Program-made: the position numbers and the translations under genes
In this document: positions 17,438 through 26,685 of the stretch, piece by piece
Position numbering within the stretch: position 1 is the first letter of the stretch
Layout of the letters: each line of letters starts with the position of its first letter
The notes under the pieces: generated by a model
The model's database searches: none
What the model was told of the DNA's origin: nothing
The model's input: the letters and a program-made list of their open reading frames with translations, nothing else
DNA from: Pandoraea sp. ASV26
Lineage (GTDB): Bacteria; Pseudomonadota; Gammaproteobacteria; Burkholderiales; Burkholderiaceae
Direction of reading: 5' to 3'
NCBI RefSeq assembly: GCF_016428915.1
Contig: NZ_JAELTP010000032.1
Coordinates: 1 to 53,709, forward strand
Length of the DNA stretch: 53,709 nt

Positions 17438-18202
17438 ATGATCCAAAGTTCTGAAATTGAACGAAAACATGATCGGCTGGTGGCGTTTCTGAACGCCTTT
17501 TCCCTGAGCGCAATGCATTGCGAATCCGTAGAAGAGGCAAATCTCTTAATCGTCGATTCTCGGGGTTCGGGTGAACCCACCTGCTTGATCTACCGAGCAC
17601 GATCCACAGCAACGCTGCCAGCAGGGGCGGTGTTGTACGCTGCGATGAAAGTGGATTTTGGTGGCAATGCAAATCCGCTGGTCGGTGCTTTGCCAGATGA
17701 GTTGTGTTTCTCGCTGGCTGACGATTTGCAATTGCGTGAATTGTCGAAGCTAATCGTGGCCGAGGTGAACGTTGCTCGTTGCGGCGGCGCCTCGATCCGG
17801 GCGAGGTTATCTGAAGTCGTTGTGGTTCTGGCGATCCGTAAAGCAATAGCCGTTGGCACCGTCGATGCCGGATTGCTTGCGGGACTTGCGCATCCCAAGC
17901 TGCACGTCAGCCTGATTGCGATGCACGACGATCCTGCGCGGAATTGGCAAATTGCGGATCTCATGGCCCTAGCGGAAATGTCGCGCGGGCCATTCATCGC
18001 TGCCTTCAAACAGACCGTCGGCCAGTCGCCCGGCGCCTACTTGAATGGATGGCGTTTAGCGTTGGGGCGAGCACAACTCCGCTCCGGGCGGAGCGTCAAA
18101 GTTGTGGCGGCAATGGTTGGCTTCGGTAGCGCCGCCGCCTTTTCTCGCGCGTTCTCACGCAAGTTTGGTTATCCGCCGACCCAAAGCAAGTCGCAACACT
18201 GA
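17438..18202 (+). CDS. AraC-family transcriptional regulator
   Basis: This 254-residue regulator has an N-terminal cupin-type ligand domain (about residues 15-150; TCLIYRARSTATLPAGAVLY) and a C-terminal double helix-turn-helix of the AraC type. The latter contains IADLMALAEMSRGPFIAAFK and then VVAAMVGFGSAAAFSRAFSR with the final F-G-Y-P-P. It faces the divergent methyltransferase gene across 91 bases. The lower GC of this segment and flanking IS remnants suggest acquisition. Inducer unknown. Confidence 0.87.
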   Translation: MIQSSEIERKHDRLVAFLNAFSLSAMHCESVEEANLLIVDSRGSGEPTCLIYRARSTATLPAGAVLYAAMKVDFGGNANPLVGALPDELCFSLADDLQLRELSKLIVAEVNVARCGGASIRARLSEVVVVLAIRKAIAVGTVDAGLLAGLAHPKLHVSLIAMHDDPARNWQIADLMALAEMSRGPFIAAFKQTVGQSPGAYLNGWRLALGRAQLRSGRSVKVVAAMVGFGSAAAFSRAFSRKFGYPPTQSKSQH

Positions 18203-18253
18203 GACGGACGAGACCGAATTGATCCGTGCGGCACTGTTTGCAGCTTTAGGCGC

Positions 18254-18403
18254 TGACCCGGTGCTGATGCCGCAACCAAAATCATATGGCAGGCGCTGCG
18301 CAATACCACGGCCGATTGGGGACGAGCGGCCAAGGGCCGGAATGCTGCAATGAACCGATTCGCCATGCTTTTCGAAGATCGGTTCGTTCGACCTTCCGTG
18401 TAA
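18254..18403 (+). pseudogene. C-terminal remnant of an IS256-family (Mutator-type) transposase
   Basis: A 50-codon open frame ends in the pattern of the IS256 transposase C-terminus: A-A-T-K-I-I-W-Q-A-L-R-N, then D-W, then KGRNAAMNRFAMLFEDRF. The usual family form has aliphatic-rich A-L-R-N-xx-K-K-W, then W-K-x-A-L-N-Q-F-A-I-x-F-x-D-R-F. A stop codon lies in frame just upstream, and the DDE catalytic region is missing. A decayed insertion relic. Confidence 0.6.
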
Positions 18404-18436
18404 CGCTCTACCCGTCTTGAACACGCAATTTCTGAG

Positions 18437-18455
18437 ACCCCCTCTGCGGGGTTTT
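18437..18455 (+). terminator. Short terminator at the end of the accessory islet
   Basis: Stem ACCCC (18437-18441) with GGGGT (18448-18452), followed by TTTT on the plus strand. It could end transcripts reading through the AraC gene and the IS256 relic towards the convergent CobD/CbiB-like gene. Confidence 0.45.
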
Positions 18456-18481
18456 CATGCGTGCCACCTGTTGCTCAAACG

Positions 18482-19420
18482 TCACCCCAGCCACACGGCC
18501 AGGGTCAGCAGCAGCAACAAGAGCATCCACAGCAAGACCGCCCGCCACACCAGACCAACGGCCGCCTGAAGCGTGCGAGGCGTGCATTCGCTGCCGACCG
18601 GCAGGACTGCGTCATCCCCCTGATTGAGCGCGTCGACGCTGGAGACTTCCGCTAAAGGACCGGCGAGTCGCGCACCGAGCGCGCCGCTACCCGCCGCGAG
18701 CAGGATGCCTTCGTTTTCGTTCGGCCACTGCTTTGCGTAGTGACGCCAAGCGTAGATCGCATCTTCGAAGTTGCCGACAATGGCGAAGCCGATGGCCGTC
18801 AAACGTGCCGGCACCCAGTCGATCACGTAGAACGCCTTGCGTGCGAAGGCGCCGAACGCCGCGCTACGATCCGGCACGTTCTCCGTCCAGCGGCGCGACA
18901 GGTATTCTGCGAGACGGTACAGCACCGCCCCCGCCGGACCGACGGGCATCAGGAACCAGAAGAACACGCCGAACACGTGACGATGCGAAGCAATGACCGC
19001 ATGCAGCAATGTGTGGCGCACAATTTCGTCCACCGGCATATCGACCGTGTCGATACCGATCCACTGACGCAGGATCTCACGGGCTTCGTTCACGTTATCG
19101 TTGTTCAACGCAACGTGAATGTCGGTGAAGTAGTGACTGAACTGCCGGAAACCCATCGTCAGATAGACGATGAACACGTTCCATGCGAAGCCCAGGAAAA
19201 TGTTGACCCGCATGAGCAGGTAGTAGATGACACCGACCGCCAGCACAAACGGCAACACAACGACCAGCCACGCAAGCACACCATGTCGCGGCTGCCCCGC
19301 GTCGAAGGACTGCGAAGTATGGGTCGCGTGGGAGCGAATCAGGTTGTAGATGGGGTTTTGCGTGGAGAGCGCACGCACCTGCTCGAGGATCAGCGCGAGG
19401 AGTACCGAAAAGAATGTCAT
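18482..19420 (-). CDS. CobD/CbiB-family (AmpE-like) membrane protein
   Basis: This 312-residue integral membrane protein is of the family annotated CobD/CbiB in Burkholderiales, also similar in layout to AmpE. It begins TFFSVLLALILEQVRAL, has membrane spans near residues 50-90 and 150-170 and a hydrophobic C-terminal anchor. The family segment FYVIDWVPARLTAIGFAIVGNFEDAI is clear. True CbiB makes adenosylcobinamide phosphate; no other cobalamin genes are nearby, so a different role (for example AmpE-like sensing) is as likely. It is co-oriented with nudL and the ribosomal operon. Confidence 0.75.
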   Translation of the reverse strand: MTFFSVLLALILEQVRALSTQNPIYNLIRSHATHTSQSFDAGQPRHGVLAWLVVVLPFVLAVGVIYYLLMRVNIFLGFAWNVFIVYLTMGFRQFSHYFTDIHVALNNDNVNEAREILRQWIGIDTVDMPVDEIVRHTLLHAVIASHRHVFGVFFWFLMPVGPAGAVLYRLAEYLSRRWTENVPDRSAAFGAFARKAFYVIDWVPARLTAIGFAIVGNFEDAIYAWRHYAKQWPNENEGILLAAGSGALGARLAGPLAEVSSVDALNQGDDAVLPVGSECTPRTLQAAVGLVWRAVLLWMLLLLLLTLAVWLG

Positions 19421-19555
19421 GCGTGCGTTCAGATCACCAGACGGAATGGTGTAACGATAGCACAGCTTCTCGCGAATGCCCGCCCCAAGCGCCTTTGCGA
19501 CGCACTCACTTCACAATTCGAGCAGACAACTCGCGAAAACGCTTCGCCTTTCGCG

Positions 19556-20242
19556 TCAGGCCCGCAGGAGCTGATAGAAGTTACGCAGCATGCCGGCCGT
19601 CGCCCCCCAGATGAAATACTCACCACCAGCAGGCTTCGGGTAAGGCATCGCGTAAAAGCGCCGTTCCCCCACCTGATAGTTGAAGACGCGGATCTGATGG
19701 TGCGCGGGGTTCATCAGAAAATCGAGCGGGACTTCGAAGATCTCGTCCACTTCACCGGCGTCGGCCACCAGATCGAGCGGTGGCTTGACCAGCCCCACCA
19801 CGGGTGCGACGCGAAAGCCCGTTCCCGTGACATAGTCGGGCAAGCGACCGATGACTTCCACCGCGGCGGAATCCAGCCCGATTTCTTCACGCGACTCGCG
19901 CAAGGCCGTCGCGATCGGCGAGGGGTCGTCAGGCTCTCGACTGCCTCCAGGAAAGCTCACTTGCCCGGCATGCGTGCTCAGATGCTGAGTTCGCTGGGTC
20001 AGCAACACCGTGGTGCCATGCGGACGCATCACCAGCGGTACGAGTACGGCTGCGGCGCGCGGCGTGAACAACGGTGGGGAGACGAGTTCGATAGTGCCCG
20101 AATCAGGTGTCCAGACCGGCGGACTGGCAAGCCGGTCTCGTAACGCTTCGGGAGTCAGCCGCTCTGCCGGCACCGGGGGCTCCCCTTCGCCCGTCGAGAC
20201 GATGGGTAACGCTTCAGGATGCAGGATGAGAGGTGGCGCCAC
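19556..20242 (-). CDS. Nudix CoA pyrophosphatase (NudL/YeaB type)
   Basis: This 228-residue Nudix hydrolase is expected to cleave CoA and derivatives to 4'-phosphopantetheine and 3',5'-ADP. The Nudix box is GGSREPDDPSPIATALRESR followed by E-E-I-G-L, complete with the RExxEE core. Just before it, LLTQRTQHLSTHAGQVSFPG contains the UPF0035/NudL signature that marks CoA pyrophosphatases. A variable N-terminal region of about 60 residues precedes the domain. It lies between the CobD/CbiB-like gene and rplS. Confidence 0.9.
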   Translation of the reverse strand: MAPPLILHPEALPIVSTGEGEPPVPAERLTPEALRDRLASPPVWTPDSGTIELVSPPLFTPRAAAVLVPLVMRPHGTTVLLTQRTQHLSTHAGQVSFPGGSREPDDPSPIATALRESREEIGLDSAAVEVIGRLPDYVTGTGFRVAPVVGLVKPPLDLVADAGEVDEIFEVPLDFLMNPAHHQIRVFNYQVGERRFYAMPYPKPAGGEYFIWGATAGMLRNFYQLLRA

Positions 20243-20392
20243 GTAGACCTTTGAACGAGAAATATCTCCGCTATTTTAGCGAGGAAGCCATCAATGCGTA
20301 CATGCGAAGAAAATGCCGATCGCGCGGCAATTCGCGGCATTCGACGGCGATGACGCACTGCCGCATCCTCACAGGTGAAGCGCAGCACAATG

Positions 20393-20418
20393 AAAAAAGC
20401 ACCCCGAAGGGTGCTTTT
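20393..20418 (-). terminator. Rho-independent terminator after rplS
   Basis: Stem AAAAGCACCC (20395-20404) with GGGTGCTTTT (20409-20418) and loop CGAA; on the minus strand it ends in a run of T residues. It closes the rpsP-rimM-trmD-rplS operon. Confidence 0.85.
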
Positions 20419-20474
20419 CCATGCGGCTTTGGCTTCGCCCGGCCACGAGGTCGCCGGGCGAGGCGGCGTCCGAC

Positions 20475-20867
20475 TTACTCGGCAGCAGCAGCAGTGGTCT
20501 TGCTCTTGAACGTGAGCTTTTCCTTGATACGTGCCGACTTGCCCGAACGCTCGCGCAGGTAGTACAGCTTGGCGCGACGAACGTCACCACGACGCTTGAC
20601 TTCGATGCTGGCGATCAGCGGCGAGTACGTCTGGAACGTACGCTCAACGCCTTCACCCGACGAAATCTTGCGGACGATGAACGCCGAGTTCAGGCCACGG
20701 TTACGCTTGGCGATCACGACGCCTTCGTAAGCCTGCACACGCTTGCGCGTGCCTTCCACAACGTTCACGTTGACGATCACGGTGTCGCCCGGGGCGAAGT
20801 CGGGGATCGTCTTGTTCGCGGTCAGACGCGCGATTTCTTCCTGCTCGATCTTTTCGATCAGATTCAT
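20475..20867 (-). CDS. rplS: 50S ribosomal protein L19
   Basis: L19 sits at the interface of the 30S and 50S subunits. The 130-residue product has the conserved [23 protein letters not shown] and [23 protein letters not shown] segments. The length is slightly above the E. coli protein (115) because of a C-terminal tail ending TTAAAAE. It is the last gene of the classic four-gene operon. Confidence 0.98.
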   Translation of the reverse strand: MNLIEKIEQEEIARLTANKTIPDFAPGDTVIVNVNVVEGTRKRVQAYEGVVIAKRNRGLNSAFIVRKISSGEGVERTFQTYSPLIASIEVKRRGDVRRAKLYYLRERSGKSARIKEKLTFKSKTTAAAAE

Positions 20868-20969
20868 TTACCACTCCTTGTGCCATCGTATCGGCGTTGA
20901 TACCGGCATGCCGGCCCCGACAGAGGATGGGGTCAAACTGGATGCCGTCCCCATGACGACACCCGCTAC

Positions 20970-21740
20970 CTACTTGGCCGACGTATCAGCCCGCAGGCTT
21001 GCCAGCCACGCCTCATCGGCACGACTGAGCAATCCGTTGGCGCGTGCGCTCTCGATCAGATCGGGACGCTTGCGCCAGGTATTGGCCAACGCCTCACGGC
21101 GCCGCCATTTTTCAATCTCTGCGTGATGCCCGCCCAACAGCACGTCAGGCACCCGCACACCTTCGTACTCTTCCGGCCGTGTGTAATGCGGGCAATCGAG
21201 CAGTCCATTGACGAAACTGTCCTGCTCGGCCGACTGCTCATCGTTCAGCGCCCCCGGCAACAGCCGGATCAGCGAGTCCATCAGTGCCATGGCGGGTAAT
21301 TCCCCGCCCGACAACACGAAATCGCCAACACTGACCTCTTCGTCCACCACACGATCAATCAAGCGCTGATCGACGGCTTCGTAGCGGCCACAGAGCAGAA
21401 TCAATCCCTGCTCCTGCTCTCGCAACTCGACAACCCGACGATGCGTCAGCGGCTTACCCTGCGGCGACATCAGCAACACGCGACCGCGCGGCACACCGGC
21501 TTCAGCCTGCGCGGCTTTCGCTGCGTTGATCGCGTCTTCAAGCGGCTTGGCGAGCATGACCATGCCAGGACCGCCGCCGTACGGCCGATCGTCGATCGTG
21601 CGGTAGCTATTGTGCGTGAAATCACGTGGATTCCAAAAGCGCAGACCGTAGCGCGACTGCTTGAGCGCCCGGCTGGTGACGCCCCAGTCGGTCAGTGCCC
21701 GAAACATCTCGGGAAAGAGCGTGACGACGTCAAACTGCAT
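20970..21740 (-). CDS. trmD: tRNA (guanine37-N1)-methyltransferase TrmD
   Basis: TrmD methylates G37 next to the anticodon to prevent frameshifting. The 256-residue product has the trefoil-knot SAM site in [17 protein letters not shown] and [31 protein letters not shown] and [13 protein letters not shown] are also diagnostic. ATG at 21740 gives the standard start [15 protein letters not shown] at 21758 would add six residues and cannot be excluded because relatives have short extensions. It lies 102 bases before rplS. Confidence 0.97.
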   Translation of the reverse strand: MQFDVVTLFPEMFRALTDWGVTSRALKQSRYGLRFWNPRDFTHNSYRTIDDRPYGGGPGMVMLAKPLEDAINAAKAAQAEAGVPRGRVLLMSPQGKPLTHRRVVELREQEQGLILLCGRYEAVDQRLIDRVVDEEVSVGDFVLSGGELPAMALMDSLIRLLPGALNDEQSAEQDSFVNGLLDCPHYTRPEEYEGVRVPDVLLGGHHAEIEKWRRREALANTWRKRPDLIESARANGLLSRADEAWLASLRADTSAK

Positions 21741-21800
21741 CAAACCGGTTCCGTCCATAGTTGCCCGGACGCAACAACGGCCGGGCGATCAATCGGTATC

Positions 21801-22451
21801 TCAGTAATCGAGACCCCAGTCGGCCACAATGCGCCCACCCTCGATATCGACGGTCTGCACATATTGGCCCACGAACGGGATCAACCGCTCAGCGGTCTTC
21901 GCCGGCTTATCGTCGGCGGCAGGCACCTCGTACACGACACGCAACACAGTGTGCACGCCGTTATCGAGCAGACCGACGACCTTGCCCAGCGACTCATCCT
22001 GCAAATTCGTTACCTGGGCCCCGATCAGGTCGACCCAGTAGAACTCGTCTTCGCCAGCGCTCGGGAACGCACTACGCGGCACCCAGACCTGAAGTCCCTT
22101 GAGCGCCTCGGCAGAAGTCCGGCTGTCGCTGCCGCGCAATTGCGCAACGACAGTGCCGGAATGCCCCCGACTGTGCAGCACCTTGGCCTTGGTGTAGACC
22201 GATTCACCGGGACGACGGAAATACCAGCATTCTGCGGCCAAGAGCCCATCGCCCTTGCCCGTGTGCGGCTGCACCTTGATCCAGCCGCGAATCCCGTACG
22301 CGTCGCCGATGTAACCCAGCTCGACGAGATCGTCGGGGACTTCGGTGACCGGGGCGAGCACCTGCTCTGCGCGCACACCAGCGGCGCGCCGCGCCTCAGC
22401 ACCGATTTTCAGCGGTACCCGCTCACGTGCGGGTCGAGCGGAACGAATCAT
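21801..22451 (-). CDS. rimM: 16S rRNA processing/30S assembly factor RimM
   Basis: RimM assists maturation of the 30S head through binding of S19. The 216-residue product has the N-terminal RimM barrel (VELGYIGDAYGIRGWIKVQP) and the C-terminal PRC-barrel (DLIGAQVTNLQDESLGKVVGLLDNGVHTVL). ATG at 22451 is preferred over one nine codons upstream. The first 40 residues are a variable extension seen in Burkholderiales relatives. It sits between rpsP and trmD. Confidence 0.95.
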   Translation of the reverse strand: MIRSARPARERVPLKIGAEARRAAGVRAEQVLAPVTEVPDDLVELGYIGDAYGIRGWIKVQPHTGKGDGLLAAECWYFRRPGESVYTKAKVLHSRGHSGTVVAQLRGSDSRTSAEALKGLQVWVPRSAFPSAGEDEFYWVDLIGAQVTNLQDESLGKVVGLLDNGVHTVLRVVYEVPAADDKPAKTAERLIPFVGQYVQTVDIEGGRIVADWGLDY

Positions 22452-22580
22452 GCCAATCCAACGTTGTGACGAACACACGGCGATGCCCGCTCCAGATCAC
22501 TCGGGAGCAGGCACCGCCGTTCAATTCTCATGCTGCCGGCAAACCGACAGCAATGCGTACAGCTCGACTAGCTGAAAAGC

Positions 22581-22832
22581 TTAGGCAGCAGCCTTGGCGC
22601 CTTGCTTGATCAGACGAGCCACCGTCGGCGACAGTTGTGCGCCAACGCCTTGCCAGTAGGTCAGACGGTCTTGAGCAATACGCAGACCTTCCGTGCCTTC
22701 GGCAGCGACCGGGTTGTAGAAGCCAATACGCTCGATGAAACGGCCATCGCGACGGTTACGCGAGTCGGTTGCAACGATGTTGTAGAACGGGCGCTTCTTC
22801 GCGCCGCCGCGAGCCAGGCGGATAACGACCAT
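22581..22832 (-). CDS. rpsP: 30S ribosomal protein S16
   Basis: S16 is an early 30S assembly protein. The 83-residue product begins [20 protein letters not shown] and contains [13 protein letters not shown], both invariant in the family. It is the first gene of the operon, 40 or so bases after a good promoter. Confidence 0.98.
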   Translation of the reverse strand: MVVIRLARGGAKKRPFYNIVATDSRNRRDGRFIERIGFYNPVAAEGTEGLRIAQDRLTYWQGVGAQLSPTVARLIKQGAKAAA

Positions 22833-22878
22833 AATAAATCCTTGTGAATCCAGTAAGTGTTCGGACAGAAAACGCGTG

Positions 22879-22907
22879 ATTATAGCGCAAAACCCTCGTC
22901 AAAACAA
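22879..22907 (-). promoter_or_regulatory. Promoter of the rpsP-rimM-trmD-rplS operon
   Basis: On the minus strand a TATAAT -10 element (22884-22879) is separated by 17 bases from TTGTTT (22907-22902). The start site would be about 40 bases before the rpsP ATG. Confidence 0.65.
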
Positions 22908-23033
22908 ACACTTCCCCCGGCGCCGAGCAGATCCCGCCGAGCCGCTCCCCTATTAGGGTGGCAATACAGCCACATAGACCGGCCCCGACACTGGTCTACA
23001 ATGCACCCATCCTGTGAGCGGGGCGAGTCCGGA

Positions 23034-24257
23034 ATGCGACGATTTCTCGATGGATGGCAGCACCTTTTTCGGTCACAACGGCCGCAATGGCCACAGCGGC
23101 AAGCCCGGATCGCCGGGCGAATCCGGCGCCTCGGTCACTATGGGCGTCGGGTCAGTCTGCTCTTCGGCATGGCACTGGCGCTCTCGCCACAGCTCGCCAC
23201 CGCGCGCGACGCCCTCCCCATCGAACGTCTCTCACTGCCTCCCGGTTTCTACGTCGAGGTACTCTCGGATCAGGTTCCCGGCGCCCGGGGCATGGCGCTT
23301 GGCCCGAAGGGCACGCTATTTGTCGGCAGCCGGGCACAAGGCGACGTCTACGCCATCAGTCTCGACCCGTCACGCGCCTATGCGGCGAAAGTCCGCACCA
23401 TAGCCTCCGGGCTGAACATGCCCGTTGGCGTGGCCATGCGCAACGGCGCCCTCTATATCTCGGCCGTCTCACGGATCGTCAAGCTCGACGATATCGAGAA
23501 CCGTCTCGACAATCCCGGCAAACCGACGCTCGTCTACGACAAGCTGCCGAGCGAGAGCCATCACGGCTGGCGCTACATCGCATTCGGTCCGGATCAACGT
23601 CTGTACGTGGGTGTCGGCGCCCCCTGCAATGTCTGCAAGCGCGACGAAAACCGCTACGCGATGATTGGCAGCATGAAACCGGACGGCACGGACTGGCGCG
23701 TCGTCGCTCGTGGCGTGCGCAACACCGTCGGGTTCGACTGGCAACCCGTAACCAATACGCTCTGGTTCACCGATAACGGCCGCGACTTGCTCGGTGACGA
23801 CGTTCCGGACGACAAACTCAACCGTCTCACTCGCGTTGGCGAGAACTTTGGCTTCCCCTACTGCCATGGCGGCGACGTTGCAGACCCCGAATTCGGACAA
23901 GAGAAAAACTGCGCGGCGTTCACACCGCCCATGGCAAAGCTCGGCGCTCACGTCGCCTCACTCGGCATGCGCTTTTATACCGGCAAGCAGTTCCCCGAAG
24001 ACTATCGCGGCAGCATCTTTATCGCGGAACATGGCTCCTGGAACCGAAGCCGCAAAGTTGGCTATCGGGTCGTGCGTGTCGTACTCGATGCCAAAGGCAA
24101 CGTCGCAAAGCAGGAAGTGTTCGCGCAAGGCTGGTTGGGCGACGACGAATCCGTTTGGGGTCGCCCGGTCGATCTCCTCACCTTGCCCGACGGCTCCCTG
24201 TTAATTAGTGACGATTACGCGGGTGCAATTTATCGCATCACCTACCGGAAACCGTGA
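23034..24257 (+). CDS. Periplasmic PQQ/sorbosone-type sugar dehydrogenase (beta-propeller)
   Basis: The 407-residue product has a long basic N-terminal region followed by a signal-peptide-like core (SLLFGMALALSPQLATA) and then a six-bladed propeller of the glucose/sorbosone dehydrogenase family. IERLSLPPGFYVEVLS, GLNMPVGVAMRNGALYI and IFIAEHGSWNRS are characteristic. Members oxidise aldoses with PQQ in the periplasm; the substrate here is unknown and no PQQ synthesis genes are in the window. ATG at 23034 follows GAGTCCGG; an earlier ATG at 23001 or a later internal start at the signal peptide is possible. Confidence 0.82.
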   Translation: MRRFLDGWQHLFRSQRPQWPQRQARIAGRIRRLGHYGRRVSLLFGMALALSPQLATARDALPIERLSLPPGFYVEVLSDQVPGARGMALGPKGTLFVGSRAQGDVYAISLDPSRAYAAKVRTIASGLNMPVGVAMRNGALYISAVSRIVKLDDIENRLDNPGKPTLVYDKLPSESHHGWRYIAFGPDQRLYVGVGAPCNVCKRDENRYAMIGSMKPDGTDWRVVARGVRNTVGFDWQPVTNTLWFTDNGRDLLGDDVPDDKLNRLTRVGENFGFPYCHGGDVADPEFGQEKNCAAFTPPMAKLGAHVASLGMRFYTGKQFPEDYRGSIFIAEHGSWNRSRKVGYRVVRVVLDAKGNVAKQEVFAQGWLGDDESVWGRPVDLLTLPDGSLLISDDYAGAIYRITYRKP

Positions 24258-24462
24258 GGCGTCCTGATGACCCCTCCGGCACCGGCTCGGCTATCCTGCC
24301 GCAAAGACCGCGCAAGGAACTGTCCGATGCCCAGCCCGGTCAACGTTTCACGGCACTCACGGCGCCGTTCGGACATGTACTCCTCGGTCCGTCGCGACTT
24401 TTCCGCCGCCCCTGCCCCCTTCGTCCTCTTCGCCCTCTTCGCAACTACGCCGACACAAGACC

Positions 24463-25284
24463 ATGACCCAGCGCCTACTCTCGTTCCTGCCGTCGTCTTT
24501 CGTCTCCTATATGGTTGCCCTGCTCGTGCCGGCCGCCATGTTGGCCGGCTGTGCTGCCCCGTCAGGGGGAGGCGCCACGGCGCCGTCGGGAGCGTCTGGC
24601 GCCACCACCACGCCAGCCGCCGCGACAACCCCGGCCGATATTCTCGGCACCTGGCAATTGGTGAGGTGGGAGGGGACGGGCGACGTTCCGAGCCTGCCGG
24701 AAGGTCGCTTGATCAACCTGACCTTTAACGACAAAGGAGCGTTCTCGGGCACAGGAGGATGCAACCGCATCTTCGGTCAATACGCCGTGGGCCCGGCCAA
24801 CGGACAAGTCAGCCTCCAGGCACCGGCGGCGACTCGCATGGCCTGCCCCGACTCGATGGCGTTCGAAGACCGCTACCTGAAGACGCTGCCCCTCGTCACG
24901 CGCTTTGAGCGCCGCGACACGCAGTTGATTCTGAGCGCCTCGAACGGCGACTTGCTGACTTACGCCTCGCAAACGCTGCTCAATCGTCCTGTCGCGGGCA
25001 CCGGCGCCGCCAGCAAGACAGAAGACCGCATCCTCGATGTCGATTCGCAGATGGCGGATTGCGTGGGCGTCTCGCCGCGCAAGTGCCTGCGTGTGCGCAA
25101 TGCGGACGATTCCGGCAAGACGCAGTGGGAACTCTGGTACGCCCACATCGATGGATTCGAGTGGAAGCCCGGCGTAGAATACCGCGTGAAAATTCATGGC
25201 GAACCCGTCGCCAATCCGCCCGCCGACGCTTCGAGCATGCGCTGGACGCTCGTCGAAGTCATTCGCGAAACGCCTGCCCGTTAA
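24463..25284 (+). CDS. Lipoprotein with META and DUF4377 domains
   Basis: This 273-residue protein has a lipoprotein signal ending in MLAGC, with the modified cysteine at residue 30, and then a low-complexity Ala/Gly/Thr linker. A META domain follows (ILGTWQLVRWEG; FNDKGAFSGTGGCNRIFGQY), and then a DUF4377 domain (ADCVGVSPRKCLRVR; WYAHIDGFEWKPGVEYRVKI). META proteins such as HslJ are linked to heat or novobiocin tolerance; the fusion's role is not known. It is expected at the outer membrane. The 205 bases before it hold no gene. Confidence 0.88.
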   Translation: MTQRLLSFLPSSFVSYMVALLVPAAMLAGCAAPSGGGATAPSGASGATTTPAAATTPADILGTWQLVRWEGTGDVPSLPEGRLINLTFNDKGAFSGTGGCNRIFGQYAVGPANGQVSLQAPAATRMACPDSMAFEDRYLKTLPLVTRFERRDTQLILSASNGDLLTYASQTLLNRPVAGTGAASKTEDRILDVDSQMADCVGVSPRKCLRVRNADDSGKTQWELWYAHIDGFEWKPGVEYRVKIHGEPVANPPADASSMRWTLVEVIRETPAR

Positions 25285-25293
25285 CCCTTCCCA

Positions 25294-25743
25294 ATGAACG
25301 CCGTCGCCTATAAATCCAAGACTCTGACCGCCGGCCTGGCCATGCTGTTCGGCACGCTCGGCCTGCACCGCTTCTATCTGTACGGTCTGCGTGACCGCTT
25401 CGGCTGGGCCCATATCGCGGGATCGGCTTGTGGCGTGGCGGGCTGGGGTCTTCTGGTGACGAGCGAGCTGCGTTCTGCTGCCGGCTGGGGGCTGACGATT
25501 CTCGGCGCCATCTCGCTGTTCTCGGCGTTCCTCGCGGCGATCGTCTACGGACTTCGCCCTGACGAGCGCTGGGACGCCCAGTTCAACAGCGGCGCAGGCC
25601 AAAAATCCCACTCGGGCTGGATCGCCGTCATCATCGTCAGCGTATCGCTGTTCGTTGGCGCGATGCTGATGATGGTCGGCTTCGCCGTTGCGTTTCAGAC
25701 CTATTTTGAAACGCACGACACGCCCAACCGCCTGTCGCAGTAA
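25294..25743 (+). CDS. TM2-domain membrane protein
   Basis: The 149-residue protein starts with the TM2 pattern KSKTLTAGLAMLFGTLGLHRFYL and has four hydrophobic segments: near residues 10-30, 38-55, 62-85 and 105-130. TM2 proteins are widespread and mostly uncharacterised. It follows the META lipoprotein gene by nine bases and precedes the DUF2520 gene by six, so the three form an operon. Confidence 0.85.
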   Translation: MNAVAYKSKTLTAGLAMLFGTLGLHRFYLYGLRDRFGWAHIAGSACGVAGWGLLVTSELRSAAGWGLTILGAISLFSAFLAAIVYGLRPDERWDAQFNSGAGQKSHSGWIAVIIVSVSLFVGAMLMMVGFAVAFQTYFETHDTPNRLSQ

Positions 25744-25749
25744 CCCACC

Positions 25750-26685
25750 ATGGTCACGACGCCCCCCGCCACCGCCGTGCGGCCGACACTGGGTTTCATC
25801 GGTGCCGGCCGCGTCGCTCGCGCCCTCGCCACCGCTGCCGGTCATGCTGGCTATGAAGTGACGCTGGTGGCAAGCCGGCGCCTCGACGCAGCGCAGCGCG
25901 TCGCGTCGGCGCTGCCCGGATGCGCGGCACTGCCGATCCACCGTCCGGAAGACATGAACGCGGTCTTCTCGCACGCCGATCTGGTTTTCCTGACCGTTCC
26001 CGACGATGCCATTGCCCCATGCGCCGCGCATCTCGCACCGCTTGCGGGTCAGGCGCTGGTGCATTGCAGCGGAGCGTCCGAGGTCGAGTTGCTTGCGCCG
26101 GCAACACGGCAAGGTGCGCAGATCGGTGGCTTCCATCCGCTGTTTCTTTTTGCCGGACTCGATGACGACGCAACGCGTATGGCGGGCAGCACGATCACCA
26201 TCGAGGCCGACGCCCCCCTGAAAGATACGTTGCACGACCTCGCGAGCGCCATCGGTTGCCGAGCCCTGTCGATCGCGGCCGGCGAACGGATGCGCTATCA
26301 CGCAGGCGCCAACTACGCCGCCAGTTTTCTGCTTTGTCTGCTCGACGAAGCCACCTCGCTTTGGAAAGCGATCGGCATGCCCGAAGACGACGCGCGCGAC
26401 GCCATGTGGCCGCTCGTCATGGGCACCCTCGATGCGGCCCGTGAGCGCGGACTCTCCGGCGCGCTTGCCGGTCCGGTCTCGCGTGGCGACGCCGGCATCG
26501 TCGCACGCCACACGCAGGCCCTTGCCTCCATGGGTGGCAATCACGCCACGCTGTACTCGCTCCTGACGCTGCGCGCCATTCACCTCGCCCGTCAACGCCC
26601 GAATGCTAACGGCGCCGCCCTCGACGCCATCGCGCACACCATCGCGCCGTACTTGCCGCCATTCGCCCCCGAAGGCGACGCATAA
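25750..26685 (+). CDS. Rossmann-fold/DUF2520 NAD(P)-binding protein
   Basis: This 311-residue cytoplasmic protein has a dinucleotide-binding start (GFIGAGRVARALATAAGHAG) and a 6-phosphogluconate-dehydrogenase-like helical DUF2520 domain in the second half (GERMRYHAGANYAASFLLCL). The family resembles ketopantoate- or pyrroline-carboxylate-reductase-like enzymes, but no reaction is established. It is the last gene of the three-gene operon. Confidence 0.88.
   Translation: MVTTPPATAVRPTLGFIGAGRVARALATAAGHAGYEVTLVASRRLDAAQRVASALPGCAALPIHRPEDMNAVFSHADLVFLTVPDDAIAPCAAHLAPLAGQALVHCSGASEVELLAPATRQGAQIGGFHPLFLFAGLDDDATRMAGSTITIEADAPLKDTLHDLASAIGCRALSIAAGERMRYHAGANYAASFLLCLLDEATSLWKAIGMPEDDARDAMWPLVMGTLDAARERGLSGALAGPVSRGDAGIVARHTQALASMGGNHATLYSLLTLRAIHLARQRPNANGAALDAIAHTIAPYLPPFAPEGDA

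Noticed and set aside
18482-19420. Naming the membrane protein cobD/cbiB as a cobalamin enzyme
   Set aside because: No other cobalamin genes nearby and the layout is also AmpE-like, so no gene symbol was given.
18740-20143. 467-codon open frame on the plus strand
   Set aside because: Antisense to the CobD/CbiB-like and Nudix genes.
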